From positions 1 through 7,696 of the forward strand of contig DRLF01000213.1 in assembly GCA_011051425.1 (NCBI GenBank): 7,696 bases of DNA, written 5' to 3'. Below the pieces are notes generated by a model, which saw only the letters and a list, made by a program, of their open reading frames with translations, made no database searches and was not told the origin of the DNA. The DNA is from Thiolapillus brandeum (GTDB taxonomy: Bacteria > Pseudomonadota > Gammaproteobacteria > Chromatiales > Chromatiaceae). Position 1 is the first letter of the stretch. Every line of letters starts with the position of its first letter. Made by a program: the position numbers and the translations under genes. Shown piece by piece: positions 1 to 5,467 of the stretch.

Positions 1-1014
1 ACCCGCACGGGTTTTCTGCCTGTTCCCATCATTATTACCGAGCCTGCTGTCGGTTATGGTGGTGGTGCGGCGCTGGCTTTTTTTCACGGGCAGTTCATGG
101 GGACCAAGGCGGAAAACGGAAAGGGGAGGCGGGTGCCTCCCAGCGTTTCCGTCGTGGCCGCAGGGGGAACGGAGAATGGCACCTGGTTCGTCGGTGGCGG
201 GCATCTGGGTATCTGGCGGGAAGACACCATACGCTATACCGGAGGCGCCGGTTACGCAGATGTGGTCATGGACTACTATGGCTTCAATGGGGGACTCGGA
301 AAACACCCTGTGCGTTTCGAGAGTACCGCTTTCGGTCTGCTGCAGGAGCTCCAGTTCCGCCTGGGAGAAAGCCATTTCTTTGCCGGAATCAGCTATCGCC
401 TGGTGGATACGCAGAACAGGTTCGACCTGGGTTCTGTCCTTCCCATTCCCGGTATTCCTGCTCTGAAGTTTGACAGCCGATCTGCGGGCGTCAGCCTGAG
501 CCTGAACTATGATGACCGGGACAACATGTTTACTCCCAGTGACGGGCTGGATGCGGAGCTCAAGCTGGGCAACTACGGCAGCGCCTGGGGAGGCGATGAC
601 AATTTCAACAAATACCGGCTATATGCCAAGTATTACCGGCGCCTGAGCGATGCCTGGGTGATGGGGCTGCGGGGCGATACCGAAGGGGTCGATGGCGATG
701 CGCCTTTCTATGAATATCCCTTTGTCGACATGCGGGGTATCAAGGTCATGCGCTATCAGGGAAAGCGTACGGCGCTGGGCGAGCTGGAGCTGCGCTGGTC
801 GTTTCATCCGCGCTGGGCGCTGGTCGGTTTCGGTGGCGTCGGCAAAACCTGGGCGGGCAACGGGAAGCATGACAGTGATGCGTTGTACAGCAAAGGCCTG
901 GGCTTTCGCTACCTGATTGCCAGCAAACTGGGGCTTCAGGTAGGTGTGGACATCGCGCAGGGGCCGGAAGACACGGCCTTCTATATCCAGGTGGGCAGTG
1001 CCTGGAAACGCTAG
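1..1014 (+). CDS. BamA/TamA-type outer-membrane beta-barrel protein, 5' end missing
   Basis: The frame is open from base 1 to the TAG at 1012-1014, giving 337 visible residues. The first in-frame ATG (97) is not the real start, because good family-like sequence precedes it: a PVPIIITEPAVGYGGG stretch at visible residues 7-22. The rest is alternating amphipathic strands rich in Tyr, Trp, Phe and Gly with short polar turns (for example the YDDRDNMFTPSDG turn around residues 170-182). This pattern is typical of the C-terminal barrel of the surface-antigen/Omp85 family. No POTRA repeats are visible, but they could lie upstream. It should sit in the outer membrane; its function (assembly, transport or other) cannot be told from the barrel alone. 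The last strand ends FYIQVGSAWKR, so the terminal aromatic residue is followed by two basic residues. The gene converges on the RRM gene with 15 bp between stops. Confident about the fold class, not about the role. Confidence 0.8.
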   Translation, partial: TRTGFLPVPIIITEPAVGYGGGAALAFFHGQFMGTKAENGKGRRVPPSVSVVAAGGTENGTWFVGGGHLGIWREDTIRYTGGAGYADVVMDYYGFNGGLGKHPVRFESTAFGLLQELQFRLGESHFFAGISYRLVDTQNRFDLGSVLPIPGIPALKFDSRSAGVSLSLNYDDRDNMFTPSDGLDAELKLGNYGSAWGGDDNFNKYRLYAKYYRRLSDAWVMGLRGDTEGVDGDAPFYEYPFVDMRGIKVMRYQGKRTALGELELRWSFHPRWALVGFGGVGKTWAGNGKHDSDALYSKGLGFRYLIASKLGLQVGVDIAQGPEDTAFYIQVGSAWKR

Positions 1015-1029
1015 CCCGGAAAATTTCCG

Positions 1030-1275
1030 CTACTTGATGAAAAGAAAATGCCTGGCGCGCAGTTTCTTGCCTTTCCAGATCCTGCCGTTGATCTTTTCCG
1101 CCAGTATCTTGCAGCCGGTATCGTCGGTGTCCACATCGACCATGGCGATATAGTTGTCTTCGTTGTTCGACGGCTCGATGGTGATCTCCCTGATGACCGC
1201 GCCGTATTCTTCCAGGGGTTCACGGAGTTCTTCGATGGTGGTGTCAGGCGGGAAGCCGCTGATGCTGATGTGCAT
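1030..1275 (-). CDS. small RRM-fold (RNA recognition motif) protein
   Basis: This 81-residue protein consists of a single RRM-like domain. Strand 1 is HISISGF (residues 2-8, RNP2 position) and helix 1 is TIEELREPLEEYG (13-25). Strand 2 is VIREITIE (27-34), strand 3 is NYIAMVDVD (41-49, RNP1 position), and helix 2 covers about 50-63 (DTGCKILAEKINGR). The last strand is KKLRARHF (70-77). Bacterial single-RRM proteins of this size are generally assumed to bind RNA. Here the positions normally filled by stacking aromatics hold Ser4, Ile43 and Met45, so canonical RNA stacking is doubtful. It lies 99 bp downstream of gltS on the same strand, and its start codon has only a weak purine-rich AAAGAA-like signal upstream. 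The antisense and overlapping frames here are shadows. The domain call is fairly firm; the cellular role is unknown. Confidence 0.78.
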   Translation of the reverse strand: MHISISGFPPDTTIEELREPLEEYGAVIREITIEPSNNEDNYIAMVDVDTDDTGCKILAEKINGRIWKGKKLRARHFLFIK

Positions 1276-1339
1276 GATGAATTCTTTTAACAGATTGTCG
1301 GTGAACTGATTCTACAACAGCAGGAAAGGGATAGGCGAC

Positions 1340-1362
1340 CCCAGGCTGAAAATAGCACTGGG
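1340..1362 (-). terminator. stem-loop just after gltS stop, possible terminator or processing hairpin
   Basis: On the minus strand, 12 nt past the gltS stop, CCCAG and GCT pair with AGC and CTGGG. This gives an 8-bp stem with one bulged base (position 1357) and a 6-nt loop (1348-1353). There is no T-tract directly after it; the nearest pyrimidine run is about 10 nt further on. It is therefore not a classical intrinsic terminator. It could reduce read-through into the RRM gene or protect the 3' end of the gltS message. Confidence 0.3.
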
Positions 1363-1374
1363 CGAGAGTAAGCA

Positions 1375-2583
1375 CTATCCGCCGGAGAAAAACGGCAAGG
1401 CGATGAAGAATTTTATGACCACGGCGTTGAGCAGGTCGATGAAGAAAGCGCCGATCAGGGGTATGACCAGAAACGCCTGTATGGAAGGCCCGAATTTCGT
1501 CGTAAGGGCCGTCATATTGGCGATGGCGACCGGTGTGGCGCCCAGGCCAAGTCCGCAAAAGCCGGATGCCATGATGGCCGAGTCATAGTTTCTTCCGGTT
1601 ACCCGGAAAACCACGAAAACGGCAACAGCAACCACCACAATGACCTGTGCGGTAACCATGAACAGTATCTTGCCCATGGAATCCATCAGTGACATGAGAT
1701 CCATGCTCATCAGGCTCATGGCGAGGAACAGTTGCAGGCTTAGCTCCCCCGCGCGTTCGATGGCAATCCTGTTGAGGGGCTTCTTCACCGTATCGGCAAC
1801 GTTGGTGATGACGATGCCTACCATCATGGCGGTGAGGAAACCGGGCAGGCTCAGGCCTTTGCCCGCCAGGAATTCGTTGACCCATTCGCCCGCCGTGACG
1901 CACACGGAAAGCGCCAGCAGAGTGCCGAGCACATCGTCGATATGCACTTCCCGGCAGCCGGTGGCTGATGTGGTGTCTCCGGCGTCAGTTCCGGCAGCAG
2001 ATGCAGGTGCCGGGCGCAGATCATATTTGTTGATCAGCCAGCCGCCGACGGGACCACCGACCAGTCCGCCGGCGATGAGTCCGAAGGTGGCGCAGGCAAT
2101 GCCGAATTCTGCCGCGCCCTTGAGTCCCGCCTCCGAGGCGACCTGTCCCCAGGCGATGGCGGTACCGTGCCCGCCGGCGAAAGACACGCTGCCGGCCAGC
2201 AGACCGTAGCCGGGGGAGTTGCCCGTGAGCAGGGCGATGCCGATGCCGGCGGCATTCTGGGCGACCAGCAGCATCAGGGCGACCAGCGTCAGGATAAACA
2301 GCATTTTGCCGCCCTGGGCCAGGGTGTTGAGCTTTGCGCCCAGCCCGATGGTGCTGAAGAAGAACAGCAGGAAAAGATCCCTCAGCTGCAGATCGAAATG
2401 GACCTTGATGCTCCAGACCGCTGCCAGCAGCAGCACGACCAGGCTGCAGAGAATGCCGCCGGTGACAGCATAGGGGATATTGTATCTGTCCAGGAAAGCG
2501 ACCTTCCTGTTCACCAGCCGTCCGAGCGCCAGCACCAGTACGGCGACGATAATGATGTTCAGGTTGTCTATGCTCACTTCCAT
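1375..2583 (-). CDS. gltS: sodium/glutamate symporter GltS
   Basis: At 402 residues it is nearly the same length as E. coli GltS (about 401). It imports glutamate with Na+ across the inner membrane. It is hydrophobic nearly throughout and shows the two-fold pseudo-repeat of the ESS family. Each half carries a Gly-rich re-entrant segment: SVSFAGGHGTAIAW (132-145) in the first half and GFCGLGLGATPVAIANM (341-357) in the second. Other family-like stretches are IPYAVTGGIL (36-45), ACATFGLIAGGLVGGPV (163-179) and IPLIGAFFIDLLNAVVIK (374-391). A hydrophilic Ala/Thr-rich loop near 190-212 links the halves. The start at 2583 is the only ATG that gives the normal N-terminus; no strong Shine-Dalgarno is visible. 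It lies 86 bp downstream of sulP and upstream of the RRM gene, so it may share a transcript with either. Identification is secure. Confidence 0.96.
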   Translation of the reverse strand: MEVSIDNLNIIIVAVLVLALGRLVNRKVAFLDRYNIPYAVTGGILCSLVVLLLAAVWSIKVHFDLQLRDLFLLFFFSTIGLGAKLNTLAQGGKMLFILTLVALMLLVAQNAAGIGIALLTGNSPGYGLLAGSVSFAGGHGTAIAWGQVASEAGLKGAAEFGIACATFGLIAGGLVGGPVGGWLINKYDLRPAPASAAGTDAGDTTSATGCREVHIDDVLGTLLALSVCVTAGEWVNEFLAGKGLSLPGFLTAMMVGIVITNVADTVKKPLNRIAIERAGELSLQLFLAMSLMSMDLMSLMDSMGKILFMVTAQVIVVVAVAVFVVFRVTGRNYDSAIMASGFCGLGLGATPVAIANMTALTTKFGPSIQAFLVIPLIGAFFIDLLNAVVIKFFIALPFFSGG

Positions 2584-2669
2584 CAGGGATTCAGCTCGCA
2601 GGTCGTGGATATGGGTGAGAAGGTCTTCATCTTACTGTATCCGTCCTATGGAATGGAACGGGGGATATC

Positions 2670-4241
2670 TCAGACTTTTTCCTCGAAATCCTTGCGGTCT
2701 ACCGCCAGATGGTAGTTGGGGTCTTCCACCACATTGACTTCCACCAGGTCACCCGCAGTCTTGAGCAGCTGACGGCATTCCGGAGCCAGATGCTTCAGAT
2801 GCAGGCGCTTGTGTTCCTTCAGGTAGCGCTCCGCCAGCTTGTCGATAGCCTCGATGGCCGAATGATCGGCTACCCGGGCATTCTTGAAATCCACCACGAC
2901 ATCATCAGGATCGTTTTTCGGATCGAAGATTTCCTGGAAGTGATGCACAGATGCAAAGAACAGCGGGCCGTTCAGCTCATAGACCTTGCCCCCCATGCGG
3001 TTGGTGCTGACGCTGGCATTGATGTGCTTGGCGTGCTGCCAGGCGAACACCAGGGCCGACAGGATGACGCCGATGATGACCGCCGTCGCCAGGTCGTGAA
3101 ACACGGTGATGATGGCGACGGAGATACCTATGAGCGTGTCCGCAGGCGGGATCTTGCCGATCAGACGGAAGCTGCACCATTCGAAAGTGCCGATGACCAC
3201 CATGAACATGACGCCCACCAGCACGGCGATAGGAATGCGCTCGATGAGAGAGGAACCGACCAGGATGAAGGACAGCAGGAAGAGGGCGGCGCTGACACCC
3301 GACAGGCGGCCGCGTCCGCCGGATTTGATGTTGATGATGCTCTGGCCCACCATGGCGCAGCCCCCCATGCCGCCAAACAGCCCCGTTGTGGTGTTGGCCA
3401 CGCCCTGGCCGATACATTCGCGGTTGGGCTGGCCGCGGGTTTCGGTAAGCTCATCCACCAGGTTCAGGGTCAGCAGGCTTTCGATGAGTCCCACCAGAGC
3501 CATGATCAGGGCGTAGGGAAAGACGATCTTGAGCGTCGCGAGATCAAAGGGGATGTCCGGTATATGGAGGCTGGGCAGATTTCCCTGGATGGACGCCATG
3601 TCACCCACGGTGGAGGTCTCCAGACCGAAGCCCAGGGTGATCAGTGTACCGGTGATGATGGCGGCCAGGGTGGAGGGTATGACCTTGGTCAGGCGGGGCA
3701 GGTATTCGATGATGAACATGGTCAGGGCGATCAGCGCGAGCATGATCACCAGGGGCTGTCCGGTGATCCACTGGGTGTGGCCCGCGGCATCCGTGAGGAT
3801 CTGCCCGTCGGGGCCGCGGAGCTTGAACTGTTCCAGCTGGGCGATGAATATCACCAGCGCCAGGCCGTTGACGAAGCCCAGGAAGACGGGATGGGGCACT
3901 AGCCGGATGAATTTACCCAGCTTGAGCACACCGAACAGGATCTGGATGGCCCCCATAAGCACCACGGCGGCGAACAGGTATTCCACACCGTGTTCGACCA
4001 CCAGGGAGACCACCACGACGGCGATGGCGCCGGTCGCGCCCGAAATCATGCCGGGACGCCCGCCGACCACGGCGGCCAGCAGTCCCATGATGAAGGCTGC
4101 GTACAGACCCACCAGGGGTGCGACATGAGCGACGAAGGCAAAGGCGACCGCTTCGGGCACCAGTGCCAGGGCAACGGTCAGCCCGGAGAGAATGTCGTTC
4201 TTGGCGTTTTGCGGGGAATGTCTTGAAATGAGGTCGAACAT
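2670..4241 (-). CDS. SulP-family inorganic anion transporter with C-terminal STAS domain
   Basis: The start at 4241 (MFDLISRHSP) gives 523 residues. The frame extends upstream to an ATG at 4319, but those 26 extra residues do not look like a SulP N-terminus. The transporter domain (about 15-405) has the family's conserved segments: LTVALALVPEAVAFAFVA (21-38), GRPGMISGATGAIAVV (61-76), LVPHPVFLGFVNGLALVIF (114-132) and GLFGGMGGCAMVGQSIIN (287-304), the last followed by a short SGGRGRLSG turn. The STAS domain spans about 418-515, with VVVDFKNARVADHSAIEAI (448-466) as its phosphate/nucleotide-loop region. SulP members move sulfate, bicarbonate or, for E. coli DauA/YchM, C4-dicarboxylates. The substrate cannot be assigned here, and no carbonic anhydrase or sulfate-assimilation gene is nearby to decide it. 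It is divergent from yaaA and possibly the first gene of a sulP-gltS-RRM transcript. No clear Shine-Dalgarno precedes the start. Confidence 0.93.
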   Translation of the reverse strand: MFDLISRHSPQNAKNDILSGLTVALALVPEAVAFAFVAHVAPLVGLYAAFIMGLLAAVVGGRPGMISGATGAIAVVVVSLVVEHGVEYLFAAVVLMGAIQILFGVLKLGKFIRLVPHPVFLGFVNGLALVIFIAQLEQFKLRGPDGQILTDAAGHTQWITGQPLVIMLALIALTMFIIEYLPRLTKVIPSTLAAIITGTLITLGFGLETSTVGDMASIQGNLPSLHIPDIPFDLATLKIVFPYALIMALVGLIESLLTLNLVDELTETRGQPNRECIGQGVANTTTGLFGGMGGCAMVGQSIINIKSGGRGRLSGVSAALFLLSFILVGSSLIERIPIAVLVGVMFMVVIGTFEWCSFRLIGKIPPADTLIGISVAIITVFHDLATAVIIGVILSALVFAWQHAKHINASVSTNRMGGKVYELNGPLFFASVHHFQEIFDPKNDPDDVVVDFKNARVADHSAIEAIDKLAERYLKEHKRLHLKHLAPECRQLLKTAGDLVEVNVVEDPNYHLAVDRKDFEEKV

Positions 4242-4279
4242 GAGTAGGGTGTTTCCGGGGGAATGAGCAGACAGGAAAG

Positions 4280-4307
4280 ATTCCCCACAGCGCATATTGT
4301 GGAGAAT
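4280..4307. promoter_or_regulatory. 28-bp imperfect palindrome in the sulP/yaaA divergent region, candidate operator
   Basis: The left arm ATTCCCCACA (4280-4289) and right arm TGTGGAGAAT (4298-4307) are reverse complements at 9 of 10 positions. They are separated by an 8-nt spacer, GCGCATAT (4290-4297). The element lies in the only divergent intergenic region, 38 bp upstream of the sulP start and 90 bp upstream of yaaA. AT-rich promoter-like sequence (about 4320-4335) adjoins it. This placement suits a transcription-factor site, though the arms could also form a hairpin in a sulP leader. The half-sites resemble the CC-A-CA / TG-T-GG core of type 2 IscR sites, but the spacer is one base longer than the usual seven. 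The regulator is therefore unassigned. Confidence 0.45.
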
Positions 4308-4319
4308 GCAGAAAAACAT

Positions 4320-4335
4320 GATATTCTAATATAAC
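4320..4335. promoter_or_regulatory. AT-rich promoter-like stretch between sulP and yaaA
   Basis: The segment contains TATAAC (4330-4335), a 5/6 match to a sigma-70 -10 box for yaaA on the plus strand. Read on the minus strand it holds TATATT and TAGAAT, possible -10 boxes for sulP. No convincing -35 partner is visible at the right distance in either direction. TTGTGG (4297-4302) lies 19 bp before TATTCT (4322-4327) and is the best weak pair toward yaaA. It is offered as the likely promoter zone, not as a defined promoter. Confidence 0.3.
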
Positions 4336-4362
4336 TGGCGTTGGCTGTCGCCGGAGATTTTT
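4335..4362 (+). other. small hairpin followed by five T's in the yaaA leader
   Basis: CTGGCG (4335-4340) pairs with CGCCGG (4349-4354), a 6-bp stem with one G-T wobble and an 8-nt loop. After three bases comes TTTTT (4358-4362). It looks like a weak intrinsic terminator or attenuator placed ahead of yaaA. The stem is short, and a transcript started from TATAAC (4330-4335) would begin inside the hairpin and not form it. It may well be chance. Confidence 0.2.
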
Positions 4363-4397
4363 CCCAATTCACTTGTTTTCAGCGGATTACCCGACCC

Positions 4398-5171
4398 ATG
4401 ATCATTACTTTGTCACCTTCAAAAGGACAGGATTTCGAAACGCCGGTAAAGGCTGCCCATATCACGAAGCCACCGATGCTCGATGAATCGCTGCTGCTGA
4501 TCGAGGAGTTGCGCAAGCTCAGCCCGGCGCAGGTACGTGATCTGATGGCCGTGAGCGAGAACATTGCCAACCTGAATGTGGACCGCTATAAATCCTTCAG
4601 CACGCCTTTCACGGAAAAAAACGCACGGCCGGCGCTGTTTGCCTTCAAGGGTGATGTGTATCGCGGTATTCCCGTGGAGGAATACACGCAGGACGACCTG
4701 GACTTCGCCCAGGATCATCTGCGCATGCTGTCGGGGCTGTACGGCTGCCTGCGGCCGCTGGACCTGATCCAGCCCTACCGGCTGGAGATGAAGACCAGAT
4801 TGAAGAACCCCCGGGGAGAAAACCTGTATCAGTTCTGGGGTGACCGTCTGACCGAGTGCCTGAATGCAGAACTGAAGAACCACAAAGAGCCCACCCTGAT
4901 CAACCTGGCCTCCAATGAATACTTCAAGGCGGTGAAGCCCAGGCTGCTCGAAGGCCGCCTGCTGAATATCGCCTTCAAGGAGGAGAAGAACGGCAAGGCG
5001 CGTATCATCGCCGTGTTCGCCAAGCGGGCGCGGGGCATGATGGCCGACTACATCATCCGCAACCGGCTGGAAGCGTCCGAAGCCATCAAGAGCTTCGACC
5101 GCGAGGGTTATCACTATTCCGAACAGGATTCTGACGACAAACAATGGGTGTTCGTGCGTCCGCAGCCCTGA
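4398..5171 (+). CDS. yaaA: peroxide-stress resistance protein YaaA (UPF0246/DUF328 family)
   Basis: The start at 4398 gives 257 residues, matching the family length (about 258 in E. coli) and the typical MIITLSPSKGQDF opening. The earlier in-frame ATG at 4341 would add 19 residues that do not fit. Conserved blocks are AFKGDVYRG (82-90), LRMLSGLYGCLRPLDLIQPY (108-127), YQFWGD (144-149), INLASNEYFKAVK (168-180) and KRARGMMADYII (209-220). In E. coli, YaaA is a cytosolic protein induced under peroxide stress that lowers free intracellular iron and so limits Fenton damage; its biochemical activity is less settled and DNA binding has been reported. Here it is divergent from sulP and lies 65 bp upstream of feoA on the same strand, a sensible iron-related neighbour. 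The ribosome site is weak (AGCGGA at 4381-4386). Confidence 0.95.
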   Translation: MIITLSPSKGQDFETPVKAAHITKPPMLDESLLLIEELRKLSPAQVRDLMAVSENIANLNVDRYKSFSTPFTEKNARPALFAFKGDVYRGIPVEEYTQDDLDFAQDHLRMLSGLYGCLRPLDLIQPYRLEMKTRLKNPRGENLYQFWGDRLTECLNAELKNHKEPTLINLASNEYFKAVKPRLLEGRLLNIAFKEEKNGKARIIAVFAKRARGMMADYIIRNRLEASEAIKSFDREGYHYSEQDSDDKQWVFVRPQP

Positions 5172-5200
5172 TTACAGGTGCATATCATGCGCAATCGTGT

Positions 5201-5219
5201 AATAATGAGAACCATTCTC
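5201..5219 (+). promoter_or_regulatory. Fur box upstream of feoA
   Basis: AATAATGAGAACCATTCTC matches the classical 19-bp Fur consensus at 15 of 19 positions by my count. Its core is a perfect inverted repeat, TGAGAA (5206-5211) and TTCTCA (5215-5220), around three bases. It ends 17 bp before the feoA ATG, and its left end coincides with AATAAT (5201-5206), a 5/6 match to a -10 box. Fur-Fe2+ bound here would block transcription, so feoAB should be switched on under iron limitation. No clear -35 box pairs with this -10. The site also lies between yaaA and feoA, which implies that feoAB has its own promoter. Confidence 0.8.
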
Positions 5220-5236
5220 AACAAATTGAACTGCCA

Positions 5237-5467
5237 ATGAACCAGCAGAGCTTGTCCCAGGTTGCTCCAGGCCGGCGCGTGCGTCTTGTTTCCATACAGG
5301 GCGATCGTGTGCTGACCCGGCGTCTGCTCGCGCTGGGACTGAGCGTGGGCAACGAGGTGGAAGTGCTGCACAGGCGCAATGGCGACGTGGTGGTGGGCAA
5401 GGAAGGCAACCGCCTGGCGCTGGGGCACAATATCGCGGATCGTGTATTGATCGAGGAGCTTTCCTGA
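5237..5467 (+). CDS. feoA: ferrous iron transport protein A (FeoA)
   Basis: The protein has 76 residues, the normal size for the small SH3-like cytosolic partner of FeoB. The start at 5237 (MNQQSLSQVAPGRRVRL) gives the usual FeoA opening. A longer in-frame extension back to 5144 would overlap the end of yaaA and run through the Fur box, so it is rejected. Family pattern: RRLLALGLSVGNEVEVLHR (28-46), followed by GKEGNRLALGHNIADRVLIE (54-73), which corresponds to the conserved G-x-x-x-A-L-G...I-A-x-R-I/V ending. FeoA is thought to bind FeoB and support Fe2+ uptake, though how is debated. Its stop TGA (5465-5467) shares one base with the feoB ATG, so translation is probably coupled. The Shine-Dalgarno before feoA is not obvious. 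It should be repressed by Fur through the site just upstream. Confidence 0.95.
   Translation: MNQQSLSQVAPGRRVRLVSIQGDRVLTRRLLALGLSVGNEVEVLHRRNGDVVVGKEGNRLALGHNIADRVLIEELS
5453..5458 (+). promoter_or_regulatory. feoB ribosome binding site inside the end of feoA
   Basis: GAGGAG sits 8 nt before the ATG at 5467, within the last codons of feoA. It is the clearest Shine-Dalgarno in the window and fixes the feoB start. Confidence 0.75.

Noticed and set aside
1017..1029. 13-bp palindrome (CGGAAAATTTCCG) between the convergent stops of the barrel gene and the RRM gene.
   Set aside because: As a hairpin it has at most a 4-bp stem with a 5-nt loop and no adequate T-tract, so it is not a convincing terminator; a palindrome of this size can arise by chance.
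2709..3902. 397-codon plus-strand open frame opposite sulP.
   Set aside because: The product is a low-complexity, Asp/Gln/His/Gly-rich sequence with no recognisable fold; the minus strand encodes a clear SulP transporter over the same bases.
4280..4307. Firm assignment of the divergent palindrome as an IscR type 2 site.
   Set aside because: The half-sites look similar, but the spacer is 8 nt instead of 7 and the outer A/T-rich flank is interrupted by C and G, so only an unassigned operator is reported.
4242..4319. 26-residue N-terminal extension of the SulP protein.
   Set aside because: The extra residues (including several Cys, His and Met) do not resemble SulP N-termini, and the stretch overlaps the palindrome and promoter-like region. 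The ATG at 4241 gives the normal start.
5180..5190. Small inverted repeat GCAT-ATC-ATGC between yaaA and feoA.
   Set aside because: A 4-bp stem with a 3-nt loop and no T-run is too weak for a yaaA terminator.
5144..5236. 31-residue N-terminal extension of FeoA.
   Set aside because: It overlaps the end of yaaA and would translate through the Fur box; the 76-residue form starting at 5237 is the normal FeoA size.
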